The notes: a model not told the origin generated them from the letters alone. A stretch of 64,000 nt of DNA from W11650 sp963545585 (GCA_963545585.1 CAUUKX010000002.1:1-64000); one strand, 5' to 3'. Numbered from the stretch's first letter, positions 1 through 9,854 are shown. Numbers and translations are program-made.

Positions 1-231
1 AAAAAGTATTGCTTTTTTGAAAAAAAGATTGTATAGTAAATGGGTCAACTTTCCCGCACCGAGAAAAACGAGTGATTTGCCTGAACAGAAATATTTTTAC
101 TTGGCGGTTTGCAGAAAACTTGCAGGGCGGGGCAAAACAGAGAACGCATGGAGAGGGAAAGATGACTGATGATGTTAGGAAAACGGTGCTTAATTGCCGT
201 ATCCCAAAAGCAGCGTTTGCAGGGGGTGAAG
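1..231. other. Upstream region of plsX
   Basis: No complete gene is visible here. The stretch has A/T-rich runs at the left edge and an isolated TATAGT at 33-38, but no convincing -35 partner. A short frame of 25 codons begins at ATG 162 behind a good ribosome binding site (GGAGAGGG) and ends at TAG 237-239, overlapping the chosen plsX start at 232. It could be a coupling leader peptide or chance. In related bacteria rpmF often lies just upstream of plsX; it is not seen here. The string TCAACTTTCCC near 46-56 resembles the terminal repeat of the element at 9881-10033. Confidence 0.4.
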
Positions 232-1290
232 ATGAATAGGATAAGGATTGCGATTGATGCCATGGGCGGCGACTTGGGGCCGCAGGCGGTAATGGCGGCG
301 GCGGTAGCGGCGTTGCGGGAAAGGGCGGATTTGGAACTGACGGTCTTTGGCCGGGAGAACGAGATTCAGGCGGCTCTGGCCGGGAAAAGTTATGATGCCG
401 GGCGGCTGCATATCGTGGCGGCGGCTGAGGTTATTTCCAATGATGAATCACCGACGGCAGCCATTCGCAGCAAAAAGGAATCCTCGCTGGTTAAGGCGCT
501 TTATTTTGTCAAAGAGGGCAAAGCCGATGCCTTGATTTCGGCGGGCAGCACCGGTGCGGTTTTAACCGGCGGCACGCTGATTATCGGGCGGATCAAAGGG
601 ATTAAAAGACCGGCACTGGCTATCTTTTTTCCTACCCAAAAAGACCCGATTTTACTTTTGGATATCGGTGCTAATGTGGATTCCAAACCGGAATATCTGC
701 ATCAGTTTGCTATCTTGGGCAAGGCTTATTATCAAGGGACTTTCGGCAAGGCCAATGTGCGGGTGGGTCTGATTAATAACGGCGCTGAGGAGCATAAAGG
801 CTCGCAGCTGACCAAAGAAGCCTACCAGCTTCTTTCGGCCGATAAAACTTTGGGCTTTGCCGGCAATATTGAAGCGAGGGAGATTCATTCCGGTGATTAT
901 GACGTGGCGGTTTGCGACGGTTTTGTCGGAAATATGATTTTAAAATATGCTGAGGGGCTGTCCGGTATGATTTTTTCGGGAATGAAGGCGGCAGTGATGA
1001 GTAGTGTACTCAGTAAGCTGGGCGGTTTATTGATTAAGAAGCCGTTGAAACAAATGGCGGCGGATTTTGATTATAAAAAATACGGCGGAGCGCCGCTCTT
1101 AGGGTTAGAAGCTTTGGTTGTCAAGGCACACGGCAGTTCGGATGCAGTTGCGTTTAAAAGTGCGATTGACCAGTGCAGCCGTTTCTGGGAGGCGGATATT
1201 ACCGGCCGGATTAAAAGATTGTTGCAGGCAGAAAGGGACGTTAAAGGAGGACAAGATGGACGAACGGAAGTTGCTGGAGATTATTGCTGA
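232..1290 (+). CDS. plsX: Phosphate acyltransferase PlsX
   Basis: PlsX makes acyl-phosphate from acyl-ACP and phosphate, the first committed step of phospholipid synthesis in most Gram-positive bacteria, and works as a peripheral membrane enzyme. The protein of 352 residues is of normal family length and starts with the typical IAIDAMGGDLGP, followed by ISNDESP, ISAGSTGA, LLLDIGAN and VCDGFVGN blocks. ATG 232 is preferred because the family begins here and AGGGGG lies just upstream; ATG 169 or 172 would add about 20 residues unlike the family. The 3' end overlaps acpP by 35 bases, so the two are probably translated together. Confidence 0.95.
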   Translation: MNRIRIAIDAMGGDLGPQAVMAAAVAALRERADLELTVFGRENEIQAALAGKSYDAGRLHIVAAAEVISNDESPTAAIRSKKESSLVKALYFVKEGKADALISAGSTGAVLTGGTLIIGRIKGIKRPALAIFFPTQKDPILLLDIGANVDSKPEYLHQFAILGKAYYQGTFGKANVRVGLINNGAEEHKGSQLTKEAYQLLSADKTLGFAGNIEAREIHSGDYDVAVCDGFVGNMILKYAEGLSGMIFSGMKAAVMSSVLSKLGGLLIKKPLKQMAADFDYKKYGGAPLLGLEALVVKAHGSSDAVAFKSAIDQCSRFWEADITGRIKRLLQAERDVKGGQDGRTEVAGDYC

Positions 1291-1495
1291 GTTTACCAAT
1301 TATGACGCCGATCAGCTGGAACCGGATATGCACTTTGTGGATGATTTGGGGATTGATTCGCTGGATTTGGCGCAAATCATTCTCAGTGCTGAATCGGAAT
1401 TCGATGTTGAACTGGAAGAAGAAGTGGCAGACGGGATTGAAACGGTCGGCGATGCAATTGATCTTTTAAAAGCAAAATTAGAAGAACAGGAATAA
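1256..1495 (+). CDS. acpP: Acyl carrier protein
   Basis: A 79-residue acidic acyl carrier protein, which carries the growing fatty acid on a phosphopantetheine arm. The attachment serine is Ser35 in the DDLGIDSLDLAQI motif, which fits the family. The start is fixed by AAAGGAGG six bases upstream of ATG 1256. It overlaps the end of plsX and precedes rnc, an order known from many Firmicutes. No fatty-acid synthase genes (fabD, fabG, fabF) follow, so they must lie elsewhere. Confidence 0.95.
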   Translation: MDERKLLEIIAEFTNYDADQLEPDMHFVDDLGIDSLDLAQIILSAESEFDVELEEEVADGIETVGDAIDLLKAKLEEQE

Positions 1496-1500
1496 GCGAA

Positions 1501-1531
1501 AAGGCAAGAGATGAAAAAATCCCTTGCCTTC
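1501..1531 (+). terminator. Hairpin after acpP, possible weak terminator
   Basis: AAGGCAAGAGA and TCCCTTGCCTT form an 11-base-pair stem with one mismatch around an A-rich loop, just after the acpP stop. The following bases are CCTTCTCTTTC, pyrimidine-rich but without a full T run, so it may attenuate rather than stop transcription into rnc. Confidence 0.45.
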
Positions 1532-1614
1532 CTTCTCTTTCGGGGAACTTTACGGCAGAGAAGCGGCTGCGGTGCGGATATTTTGACCGGTGCGGGCGGC
1601 AGAAAGGAGAGGAC

Positions 1615-2295
1615 ATGTTTGAGTCAAAAGAAAAGCTTGAATTAATAATTGCGTATAAATTTCATTATCCGGAATTATTAATTCAAGCTTTAACACACAG
1701 CTCACACATCAACGAGAGCCGGCTCTTAAAGACGGAAAGCAATGAACGGCTGGAGTTTTTGGGGGATGCGGTGCTGGAGATTATTGTTTCGGATTATTTG
1801 TACCACGGGTACGCTGCCCTGCCGGAGGGGGAGCTGACCCGGATGCGGGCTGCGATGGTGTGCGAGAGTTCGCTGGCTGAGTTTGCCCGGACGATTGCGC
1901 TGGGAGATTTTTTGGTCTTGGGCAAGGGCGAAGAAGCAACCGGCGGCCGGGAGCGAAATTCAGTACTGGCAGATGCGGTGGAGGCGCTGCTGGGAGCGAT
2001 TTATCTGGACGGCGGACTGGAAATTGCCAGAGAGTTTTTACAGAAACATTTTTTAGGCAAAAGAGAACAAAGTTTTATTGATTTTAAAACGCTGCTTCAG
2101 GAAAAAATTCAAAAGACCAGTGATATTCCGTTAAGTTATAAGCTTATCGGCGAGCAAGGGCCGGATCACAAGAAAGAGTTTGTGATGGAAGTCTGGCATG
2201 ACGGTCAGAGGCTTGGCCGGGGGGCGGGAGGCAGTAAGAAAGCCGCCCAGCAGCAGGCAGCCAAAGCAGCAATGGAGGAACTCGGATGTATTTAA
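1615..2295 (+). CDS. rnc: Ribonuclease III
   Basis: RNase III cuts double-stranded RNA, processing rRNA precursors and some mRNAs. The 226-residue protein has the catalytic signature NERLEFLGDAVLE near residue 43, a second acidic site in LADAVEALLGAIYLDGG, and a C-terminal double-stranded RNA binding domain (from about residue 155, ending in GGSKKAAQQQAAKAAM). This is the usual family layout. AGGAGAGG precedes ATG 1615. Its end overlaps the smc start by ten bases. Confidence 0.96.
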   Translation: MFESKEKLELIIAYKFHYPELLIQALTHSSHINESRLLKTESNERLEFLGDAVLEIIVSDYLYHGYAALPEGELTRMRAAMVCESSLAEFARTIALGDFLVLGKGEEATGGRERNSVLADAVEALLGAIYLDGGLEIAREFLQKHFLGKREQSFIDFKTLLQEKIQKTSDIPLSYKLIGEQGPDHKKEFVMEVWHDGQRLGRGAGGSKKAAQQQAAKAAMEELGCI

Positions 2296-5200
2296 AATCA
2301 GTGGAATTGTACGGCTTTAAGTCGTTTCCCAATAAGATTCATTTTCAATTTGAACATGGCATTACTGCGATTGTCGGGCCAAACGGCAGCGGCAAGAGCA
2401 ATATTGCCGATGCCGTCCGCTGGGTGCTGGGCGAACAGTCCGCCAAGCAGCTCCGGGGCAGCAGTATGCAGGACGTCATCTTTGCCGGGACGGAAACACG
2501 CAAGCCGCTGGGCTATTGTCAGGTGGATTTGACGATTGACAACAGCGACAAGGTTTTGCCGGTGGATTACAGCGAGGTTAAGGTCAGCCGCCGGGTCTAT
2601 CGTTCGGGGGACAGCGATTATATGATTAACGGCAGTTCCTGTCGGCTGAAGGATATTCACGCCCTTTTCTTGGATACCGGCGTGGGCAAAGAAGGATATT
2701 CCATCATTGGGCAGGGGCAGATTGAACGGATTTTATCGGCCAGACCGGAAGACCGGCGGCTGCTGTTTGATGAAGCGGCTGGAATTGTTAAGTTTAAGGA
2801 AAGAAAAGCGGCGGCGCTGCAAAAATTAGAGGAAGAAACGCTTGACTTAGCCAGGCTGTCCGATTTAATCGAGGAATTGGAAAAACAGGAGAAAACCTTG
2901 GGTGAGCAGGCAGTAACAGCTAAGGAGTATTTGCGCCTGCGCGATGATTTGAAAAAATATGAAATCAACAGCTTTTTGCGGCTGATGGACAGTTTTGCCG
3001 ATAATTTAAAGGCTTTAACCGAGAAAAACGCAATTGTGTCAGCCGATTTACAGGAACGAAAATCTGTTTATGAGCGCCGGGAAAAGGAATATGAGGAAAT
3101 CGCAGAGCAGCTTCGAGAGAAAGAAAGAGCCTATGAGGAAGTCAGCGAACTGGCGCATGACCAGAAGCTGAAAGCGGAAAGAGCGAGTGCGGCGATTCGG
3201 CTCGATCAGGAGCGGCTGACTTATTTGACCAGCAATCATGCCGCTTTAAAGAGCCGGACGGAGGAGCTTTATGAGCGCCAGCTCCAGCAGGAGAAGGAAT
3301 TGGTGCTGCTGGCGCGGCAGGACGAAAAAGAGCGGCAGGCCTTACAGGAAAGGCAGCAGGAAGCGGCTGCTTTTGCTGCTGCTAAAAATGAATTAGAGGA
3401 GCAGCTGGAACAGGAAAATCAGAAAAAGCTGGCTTATCAGGAGCAGAAGTTAAACCGGGTGCGGCAGACAGCCGAGCGGGAAGCGGCTTTGCGCCAGCTG
3501 GAAGCGGAGAGCGAGAGCAGCCGTAAGCAGCAGGAGGCGGTTGCGGCTCGGCAGACGGTGATAGATCGGACAGCTGCTGTGCTGGAGCGGGAGATTGCCG
3601 CCTGCCGGCAGCAGGAAGAAGAACTGCTTCGCCGTCAGGACGAGCTTTTGCAGGCTAAGACCGCTGCTGCCAAGAGGACGGCGAAGCAGGAGCTGGAACT
3701 GGCTGAGCTGGAGAAGAAAGAGCGGCAGCTGCAAACGGCTTACCGGGAAAAAGAATCGCGTAAAAATGCTTTGATGGATCTGGAAAGCAATTATGAGGGA
3801 TATTTTCTGGCGGTTAAAAAGGTGCTTGACCGCAAGGAAGCGGGAACCATCGGAGTGGTTGCCGATATTCTGGAAGTTGAAGAAAAATACCAAAAAGCGA
3901 TTGAAACCGCTCTGGGAAACCGTTTGCAGAATATTATCACTCAAACCGATCAGGACGCCGAAGATGCGATTGCGTTTTTAAAGCAAAATAAGTTTGGCCG
4001 GGCGACCTTTCTGCCGTTAAACACCGTAACCGGAGCCAGAGCGAAAGATATTGAAGCGGAGCCGGGTTATTTGGGCATTGCCGCCGATTTGGTCACATAC
4101 GACCGGCGGTATGAAAACATTGTATTATCCTTGCTGGGCAATCTATTTGTGACCGATACCCTGCCGAATGCCAGAAAATTAGCGGCCAGACATCAGCAAA
4201 GGCTGCGCATTATTACCTTAGAGGGCGATATTTTAAGTCCGGGCGGCAGTATCAGCGGCGGTGAGTTTAAAAATGCCAAGAGTATGATTTTTTCCAGAAA
4301 AAATGATATTTTAAAGTTGGAGGCGGAATTGGCAGAGTTAAGCACGGAGCTGGCGCAGGCAGCGGCTGCTTTGACAGGATGCCGGCAAAAAGTGCAGGCC
4401 GGCCGACAGGAGAGCGAGGCGATTGTCACCCGGGAACAGGCGGCCAATCTGGAAATGAACCGGCTGATTTTGGTGCTGGAGCAAAAGAAGAAGGAACGGA
4501 ATCAGCAAATAGAGGAACGGAATAGTTTGCAGCAGGAAGCGGACGAGTTGACAGCCCGGCTGCAAAAGCTATCAGAAGCAAAGCGGGTGCAGGCCGAGAA
4601 TGGGGAAATGCTTTCTGCCGAGGAACAAACTGTCGCCGAGGAAAAGCTGGAAGAAGCGCTGCAAATGCTGCAAAGTGATTTGGACTGCGTCAACGAAGAT
4701 ATCATGGAGGTAAAGCTGCAAATCACAGCGATGGAGGAGCGTTTGTCGCACAGTGAAGAACGGGTTCAGGCGATCCGGCAGACCATCAGCGAAGCAGATG
4801 GCAAGCGGGCGGAGCTGGCGGCGGAACTAACGGCGATTGATTTGGAAAAGCTGAAAAAAGAACAGACCTTAGAGGAGCAGAAGCTTTTGCTGGCTGAATT
4901 TTTAAGTGGCCAGAAAGATGCGGAGGAAAAGCGGGTTCTGCTCAAAAATGAAAAGGCACTGATTCAGGCCAAAAAAGAAAACTTGCAGGCCAATAAGGAG
5001 AATTACTACAAAGAGGTCAGTCTTTTGGAAAAAGAGCAGATCCGGCTGGGCATGCAGATTGATAAATACGAGGAGCAGAAAGAAGCGCAGGCTGACTATA
5101 TGTGGACGGAATACGAGCTGACTTACTCGACCGCCAAGCCGTGGGAGCAACCGGATTTGGGGAGCGATGCGGCGCTGAGATCCAATATGAAGCGACTGAA

Positions 5201-5837
5201 GGAAGAGATGAAAGCGCTGGGGGATGTTAATGTTGCCGCCATTACCGAATATCAGGAGGTCAGGGAGCGGCTTGATTTTAATGTCGGTCAGCGGGCGGAT
5301 ATTTTGGAAGCTGAGGGCAAGCTGAAAGCGATGATTGCCGATTTGGAGCAGCAAATGCAGGAACGCTTTGCCAGAGAGTTTGAGGAAATCAATCAAAGAT
5401 TTTCCCGGGTCTTTCAGGAGCTGTTTGGCGGCGGGCAGGGTTATTTGTCGCTGACGGAAAAGGAAAATATCCTTGAAAGCGGCATTTCCATTCATGTTCA
5501 GCCACCGGGCAAGAAGCTGAAAAATATGATGCTCCTGTCCGGCGGGGAGCGGGCTTTTACTGCGATTGCACTGCTTTTTGCCATTCAAAGCCTGCGCCCG
5601 TCGCCATTTTGTATTTTGGATGAGATTGAAGCGGCGCTCGATGATGCCAATGTCTATAAGTTTGCCACTTATTTGCATAAATTGACGAAGGACACGCAGT
5701 TTATTGTCATTACCCACCGGAAAGGAACGATGGAATCGGCCGATGCCCTTTACGGCATTACCATGCAGGAAAAAGGCGTATCGACGCAGGTGTCGGTGAA
5801 AATGATTGAAAACGATTTGGAGGAAAAAGAGGAATAA
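2286..5837 (+). CDS. smc: Chromosome partition protein SMC
   Basis: SMC is the ATPase of bacterial condensin, which compacts and segregates the chromosome with ScpA and ScpB (not in this window). The 1183-residue length is typical. The N-terminal Walker A motif is GPNGSGKSN near residue 32. Two long coiled-coil arms rich in Glu, Gln, Lys and Arg surround a hinge near residues 510-650 ([17 protein letters not shown]). The C-terminal head carries the signature [14 protein letters not shown] near residue 1080 and the Walker [15 protein letters not shown]. The start overlaps rnc, and the stop shares TAATG with the ftsY start, so rnc-smc-ftsY is a tightly coupled operon. Confidence 0.97.
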   Translation: MYLKSVELYGFKSFPNKIHFQFEHGITAIVGPNGSGKSNIADAVRWVLGEQSAKQLRGSSMQDVIFAGTETRKPLGYCQVDLTIDNSDKVLPVDYSEVKVSRRVYRSGDSDYMINGSSCRLKDIHALFLDTGVGKEGYSIIGQGQIERILSARPEDRRLLFDEAAGIVKFKERKAAALQKLEEETLDLARLSDLIEELEKQEKTLGEQAVTAKEYLRLRDDLKKYEINSFLRLMDSFADNLKALTEKNAIVSADLQERKSVYERREKEYEEIAEQLREKERAYEEVSELAHDQKLKAERASAAIRLDQERLTYLTSNHAALKSRTEELYERQLQQEKELVLLARQDEKERQALQERQQEAAAFAAAKNELEEQLEQENQKKLAYQEQKLNRVRQTAEREAALRQLEAESESSRKQQEAVAARQTVIDRTAAVLEREIAACRQQEEELLRRQDELLQAKTAAAKRTAKQELELAELEKKERQLQTAYREKESRKNALMDLESNYEGYFLAVKKVLDRKEAGTIGVVADILEVEEKYQKAIETALGNRLQNIITQTDQDAEDAIAFLKQNKFGRATFLPLNTVTGARAKDIEAEPGYLGIAADLVTYDRRYENIVLSLLGNLFVTDTLPNARKLAARHQQRLRIITLEGDILSPGGSISGGEFKNAKSMIFSRKNDILKLEAELAELSTELAQAAAALTGCRQKVQAGRQESEAIVTREQAANLEMNRLILVLEQKKKERNQQIEERNSLQQEADELTARLQKLSEAKRVQAENGEMLSAEEQTVAEEKLEEALQMLQSDLDCVNEDIMEVKLQITAMEERLSHSEERVQAIRQTISEADGKRAELAAELTAIDLEKLKKEQTLEEQKLLLAEFLSGQKDAEEKRVLLKNEKALIQAKKENLQANKENYYKEVSLLEKEQIRLGMQIDKYEEQKEAQADYMWTEYELTYSTAKPWEQPDLGSDAALRSNMKRLKEEMKALGDVNVAAITEYQEVRERLDFNVGQRADILEAEGKLKAMIADLEQQMQERFAREFEEINQRFSRVFQELFGGGQGYLSLTEKENILESGISIHVQPPGKKLKNMMLLSGGERAFTAIALLFAIQSLRPSPFCILDEIEAALDDANVYKFATYLHKLTKDTQFIVITHRKGTMESADALYGITMQEKGVSTQVSVKMIENDLEEKEE

Positions 5838-7309
5838 TGGGAATTTTTGATTTTTTTAAAAAGAAAACAGGCGAAGCGCAAATCCCTGCCGAGTCGGAGA
5901 ATACGGCCGAGGAGAAAAGGGGCGCAGATGGGAGCGGAGAGGCAACGGCAAAGCGGGAGATGGCTGAAAATGAAGAAGCCGCTAAATTGCCAAGCGAGAT
6001 GGCTACGGCAGAAGATGTTGCGGCTGGTCAAACATCAGCCGGTTTAAGCCATGAGCCGGGAGCGTTCACGGGAGCAGCCGAGCCGAGTCAGGCTCAAGCA
6101 GCGGCGGCAGCCGGAGAGGAAATGGCGGACAGGTCTGGTGCTCAAACCGGCGATCAGGCAAATTGGGCGGAAGTAGCCGGCGGAGAAAAGTTAGTAAATT
6201 CGGCAGACCGTCAAAGTGATGAAACGGATGCAGCGACTGGGAGCGGAGAGGCGGCGGCAAAGCGAGAGGTGGAAGAATGTGTTGCGGCGGCTGAAAATAA
6301 GGAGACCGCTAAACTGCCGGGCGAGATGGTTGCGGCAGAAGTGGCGCAGGAGGAGACTGTTTCGGAATCGGAGTCAGTAGAAGAAGTACCACAGAAAAAA
6401 GGCTTTTTTCGGAAGTTGGTTGAGGGATTGTCCAAGACCCGGCAACATGTGATGCAGGGGGTCAATGATGTATTGAGCAGCTTTACCTCGATTGATGAAG
6501 ATTTTTATGAGGAATTGGAAGAAGCGCTGATTATGGGGGATTTGGGTGTAAATACCGCCATTAAAATTGTCGCCGGGCTGAAAGCCAAGGTCAAAGAAAG
6601 AAAAATCAAAGACCCGCAGCAGGTGAAAAGCCTGCTCAAGGAAGAATTAAAAGAGCAGATGCGGACGGCGGAGTCGGCCTATGATTTTATTAACCAAAAA
6701 TCGGTCATTTTAGTCATCGGGGTCAATGGCGTGGGCAAAACCACAACCATTGGCAAGCTGGCCGCCCAATATAAAAAGGATGGCAAGCAGGTTATGCTGG
6801 CGGCGGCCGATACCTTTCGGGCGGCAGCAATCGACCAGTTAAAGGAATGGGCGAATCGCTCGGCGGTGCCGATTGTGGCGCAGGCGGAAAACTCCGATCC
6901 GGGGGCGGTCATTTTTGATGCAATTGCTTCGGCAAAAAGCAAGGGGGTTGATATCCTGATTTGCGATACGGCTGGCCGGCTTCATAATAAGAAAAATCTG
7001 ATGGCTGAACTGGGCAAGATTTACCGGATTATCGGCCGGGAATATCCAGAGGCGCATTTGGAGGTGTTTTTGGTACTGGACAGTACAACCGGACAAAATG
7101 CATTGGCGCAGGCCAAGGAATTTAAGGAGATGGCGGATATTACTGGTATTGTTCTGACGAAATTGGACGGCACATCTAAGGGCGGCATTGCGGTAGCAAT
7201 TGCGGCGGATTTGGCTCTGCCGGTCAAATATATCGGTGTCGGCGAGGGAATTGAAGATTTGCGACCCTTTGATGCGGACAGCTTTATTGAAGCCCTGTTT
7301 GAGGAATAA
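5837..7309 (+). CDS. ftsY: Signal recognition particle receptor FtsY
   Basis: FtsY is the membrane-associated GTPase that receives signal recognition particle and nascent membrane proteins. The NG domain fills the C-terminal 300 residues: GVNGVGKTTTIGKLA (G1), AADTFRAAAIDQL, ICDTAGRLHNKKNLM (G3), LTKLDGTSKGG (G4) and YIGVGEGIEDLRPF. The first 190 residues are an Ala/Glu-rich acidic extension that contains an internal duplication (GEATAKRE...AKLPSEM repeated as GEAAAKRE...AKLPGEM). Total length is 490 residues, longer than many Firmicute FtsY proteins because of this extension. Transcription ends at a strong hairpin immediately downstream. Confidence 0.97.
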   Translation: MGIFDFFKKKTGEAQIPAESENTAEEKRGADGSGEATAKREMAENEEAAKLPSEMATAEDVAAGQTSAGLSHEPGAFTGAAEPSQAQAAAAAGEEMADRSGAQTGDQANWAEVAGGEKLVNSADRQSDETDAATGSGEAAAKREVEECVAAAENKETAKLPGEMVAAEVAQEETVSESESVEEVPQKKGFFRKLVEGLSKTRQHVMQGVNDVLSSFTSIDEDFYEELEEALIMGDLGVNTAIKIVAGLKAKVKERKIKDPQQVKSLLKEELKEQMRTAESAYDFINQKSVILVIGVNGVGKTTTIGKLAAQYKKDGKQVMLAAADTFRAAAIDQLKEWANRSAVPIVAQAENSDPGAVIFDAIASAKSKGVDILICDTAGRLHNKKNLMAELGKIYRIIGREYPEAHLEVFLVLDSTTGQNALAQAKEFKEMADITGIVLTKLDGTSKGGIAVAIAADLALPVKYIGVGEGIEDLRPFDADSFIEALFEE

Positions 7310-7344
7310 AAAAACCGGCTGAGCATGAGCTTGGCCGGTTTTTT
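7308..7344 (+). terminator. Rho-independent terminator after ftsY
   Basis: AAAAACCGGC pairs with GCCGGTTTTT around a 15-base loop, starting one base before the last base of the ftsY stop codon. The arm has A runs on one side and T runs on the other, so it can work in both directions. Confidence 0.9.
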
Positions 7345-7346
7345 AC

Positions 7347-7661
7347 TTATCGGATATCGGAATTTGGAGTACGCATTGGAAAGGTGATATGCGGACCAAT
7401 TTCAACTCCATTTTCTTCGAGAAATTGGAAAAAATCTTGAAGATGATTTAAAATGATGTTTATTTTTTCGGATAAAGGAAGATGAAATGCTCGAGATGAA
7501 TCAACAAATCGACTAAGATATTCATACACAAAAGGTGCATGCTGTTGGATAAGTTGAACTATAAAATCAATAATCGGTAAAGAAGTTGGAACTATTAAAA
7601 GAAATTTACAACTTACATATGATATTATATAATAACAGTTGAAGAAGTATAAGCATTTTTT
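7347..7661 (-). pseudogene. Possible gene remnant, minus strand
   Basis: An open minus-strand frame of about 100 codons runs to a stop at 7347, right beside the bidirectional terminator. Translated it contains IIDFIVQLIQQHAPF, then EKINIILNHLQDFFQFLEENG, which looks like an amphipathic helical protein end. There is no ATG with a ribosome binding site; GTG 7529 is the only ordinary start in the last 60 codons. The stretch is more AT-rich than its neighbours. It may be the C-terminal remnant of a lost gene, or simply an open frame in AT-rich DNA. No family is recognised. Confidence 0.25.
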
Positions 7662-7683
7662 TTAAAAGAAAGGATAGAAAAGT

Positions 7684-7932
7684 ATGAATGATCGGGCGTG
7701 GTTATTGGAAATTGGCGTGCTGGGGTCATTTGTCGGTATCCCGCTTCTTTTAGCGGTTATTTCCGCTTGGTGGAGGCAAAAAAAGGGAAGAAGTAAGGCG
7801 CTTGCGGCGGTGGGCGGTGTAGTGAAATGGGTTATTTTAGGTGTTTTATGGATAGTCGGCATTTTTGCCTTTGGCGATAACCGCTATATTAAAGATATGG
7901 CCGAGCAAATGGAGAAAGAGCAAGAGGATTGA
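7684..7932 (+). CDS. Small membrane protein, interrupted frame
   Basis: An 82-residue protein with two hydrophobic helices (about residues 8-26 and 45-62) joined by a basic loop (WWRQKKGRSK), and an acidic end. AAAGG lies about ten bases before ATG 7684. No family is recognised. The frame stops at TGA 7930-7932 but stays open in the same frame to TAA 8049-8051, adding 39 codons that look coding (EAYREYPGTQVRRL, AAEIEKYMAERE). Either the protein was once about 122 residues and carries a nonsense change, or the TGA is the natural end beside an old coding remnant. Confidence 0.55.
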   Translation: MNDRAWLLEIGVLGSFVGIPLLLAVISAWWRQKKGRSKALAAVGGVVKWVILGVLWIVGIFAFGDNRYIKDMAEQMEKEQED

Positions 7933-8051
7933 AATAGAAACCAACAGTTGCTACCGTTGTTTCAGACCGAAGCATACCGGGAATATCCCGGCACGCAGGT
8001 GCGGCGGCTAACGGCGGCCGAAATCGAAAAGTATATGGCGGAGCGGGAGTA
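7933..8051 (+). pseudogene. In-frame continuation after TGA of the small membrane gene
   Basis: Thirty-nine codons in the same frame as the 82-residue gene, ending at TAA. The codon use (GAA, CGG, GCG, GAG) matches the coding style of this genome better than intergenic DNA does, and a hairpin terminator follows 20 bases later. This supports one original gene of 7684-8051. There is no sign of a selenocysteine element close to the TGA, so recoding is not proposed. Confidence 0.45.
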
Positions 8052-8070
8052 AATCATATTTTAAAAATTG

Positions 8071-8120
8071 CGGTCGGGTGAAGCGAAAAAATGCTTTGCC
8101 CGGCCGTGATTTTTTATTTT
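8071..8120 (+). terminator. Rho-independent terminator
   Basis: CGGTCGGGTGAAGC pairs with GCTTTGCCCGGCCG (14 base pairs including G-U pairs) around an A-rich loop, followed by TGATTTTTTATTTT. It closes the small membrane gene before comM. Confidence 0.85.
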
Positions 8121-8231
8121 GAGCAAAATAAAATTTTCTCTGAAATTCCACAAATTGCGGACGACTTTTGTGCTGAAAATGAATATAATAGAAATAAGAC
8201 AGGAAAGACATGACTTAGCAAGGAGGAGGAT

Positions 8232-9854
8232 ATGTATCATTCGATTAAAACAGCGGGTTTGTGTGGGGTTCAGGGATATGTTGTCAATGCCGAGATTGAT
8301 GTGGCCGAGGGGTTTCCCAAGCTGGAACTGGTTGGCCTGGCGCATAATTCAGTCAGGGAAAGCGTTGAGCGGGTACGGACGGCACTGAAAAACACTGGTT
8401 ATCTTTTTCCCTATAAGCGGGTTACGATTAACTTAGCACCAGCTCAGATCAAAAAATACGGCTCGCATTATGATTTGCCGATTGCGCTGGGGATTCTCTC
8501 GGCTTCGGGGCAAATGGAATTAGGGGAATTAAACGATAAGCTGATGTTGGGTGAATTATCATTAAATGGCGAATTGATTGGAGTGCGGGGAGCATTGGCT
8601 ATGGTTGAAGCCGCCCGGCGGCAGGGGATTCAGGAAGTACTGCTGCCGCTTAAAAATTGGCCGGAGGTTTGCTTTTATCAGGATATTCGGATTGTACCGC
8701 TGGGGAGCTTACAAGAGGTAATTGTGTATTTGCGTGAAAATAAACTGCCGGCCGAAATCAGCCGCAGAATGACGGAACTGGCGGCGATTTCAGCCGCTGG
8801 AGCGGCTGAAAATCAAGGGCGGGCGCTGGCGGTTGCTCGGATGAGGGAGAGGACGGAAGAACTGCCGATAGAAGCGGAGGAAGTTTCGCATCAGATTGAC
8901 TTTAACGATATTTGCGGGCAAAATGTGGCCAAACGGGCAGTCAGCATTGCGGTTGCCGGTATGCATCATCTGCTCCTAATCGGCCCGCCCGGCACCGGGA
9001 AATCAATGCTGGCCAAAGCCGTGCCGGGACTGCTGCCGGCTCTTAGCCGGGAAGAAATGATTGAAGTAACCCGGGTTTACAGTGCGGCCGGAAAGCTCTT
9101 AGGGAAAACCCCGGTCATCAGCCGCCGGATGTACCGGGCACCACACCATACGATTACCGAAGCCGGGCTTTTAGGCGGCGGCCGCCCGCTGCTGCCGGGC
9201 GAAGTATCGCTGGCACATAAAGGCGTTTTGTTTCTGGACGAGTTTGCCGAGTTTCCGAAATCGCTTTTAGATACGCTGCGCCAACCCTTGGAGGATAAGC
9301 ATATTATGCTGTCAAGGATGAATGAGCAGGCAGATTTTCCCACCGATTTTCTCTTGATTGCCTCCATGAATCCTTGTCCCTGCGGCTATTATCCTGATAT
9401 GGAGCGCTGCCGCTGTAGCGAATATGACATCAAGCGCTATCACAAGAAAATATCGGGGCCGATTTTAGACCGACTGGATATCTTTGCCGAGGTTGACCGG
9501 CCGGCGCTGACAGCTCTTTCACCCGCAGTTTCGGGCAAAAGCAGCAGCCAGTACGGCGAACAGATTAAGGCGGCACAGCAGCTGCAAAGAGAGAGGCTAA
9601 AAAAGGATAATATTTTATATAACTCGCAGATTAGTCCGGCTCGGATTGAAGCTCACTGCCCGATGGATCAGGCGGCGACCGAGATTTTAGAGGGAGCATA
9701 CCAGCGCCAAAAACTTTCGCTCCGCAGTTATCACCGGCTGATTCGGCTTAGCCGGACGATTGCTGATATGGAAGGGAAAGAAAAGATTGAGGCCAAGCAT
9801 ATGGCAGAAGCGTTCAGCTACCGGGTGGCATATCATAAATATTTTTCATCATAG
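8232..9854 (+). CDS. comM: ComM/YifB-family AAA+ ATPase (magnesium chelatase-like)
   Basis: A 540-residue member of the YifB/ComM family. ComM is a hexameric helicase that promotes branch migration during integration of transforming DNA in some bacteria; in Firmicutes the family is less studied. Order of domains: an N-terminal Lon-protease-like fold (residues 1-170), a Mg-chelatase-type AAA+ core with Walker A GPPGTGKS near residue 253 and Walker B LFLDEFAEF, a Cys cluster (NPCPCGYY...CRCSEYD) and a C-terminal Mg-chelatase domain (SLRSYHRLIRLSRTIADM). GGAGGA precedes ATG 8232. dprA follows after a repeat, so the pair may serve DNA uptake or recombination. Confidence 0.93.
   Translation: MYHSIKTAGLCGVQGYVVNAEIDVAEGFPKLELVGLAHNSVRESVERVRTALKNTGYLFPYKRVTINLAPAQIKKYGSHYDLPIALGILSASGQMELGELNDKLMLGELSLNGELIGVRGALAMVEAARRQGIQEVLLPLKNWPEVCFYQDIRIVPLGSLQEVIVYLRENKLPAEISRRMTELAAISAAGAAENQGRALAVARMRERTEELPIEAEEVSHQIDFNDICGQNVAKRAVSIAVAGMHHLLLIGPPGTGKSMLAKAVPGLLPALSREEMIEVTRVYSAAGKLLGKTPVISRRMYRAPHHTITEAGLLGGGRPLLPGEVSLAHKGVLFLDEFAEFPKSLLDTLRQPLEDKHIMLSRMNEQADFPTDFLLIASMNPCPCGYYPDMERCRCSEYDIKRYHKKISGPILDRLDIFAEVDRPALTALSPAVSGKSSSQYGEQIKAAQQLQRERLKKDNILYNSQISPARIEAHCPMDQAATEILEGAYQRQKLSLRSYHRLIRLSRTIADMEGKEKIEAKHMAEAFSYRVAYHKYFSS

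Noticed and set aside
4902..5717. 271-codon open frame on the minus strand inside smc
   Set aside because: It lies wholly opposite the well-supported SMC coding sequence, shows no family pattern and arises from the Glu/Lys-rich codons of the sense strand.
7930..7932. TGA as a selenocysteine codon
   Set aside because: No conserved selenoprotein motif around it and no clear hairpin of the bacterial type immediately after; a nonsense change or natural stop is simpler.
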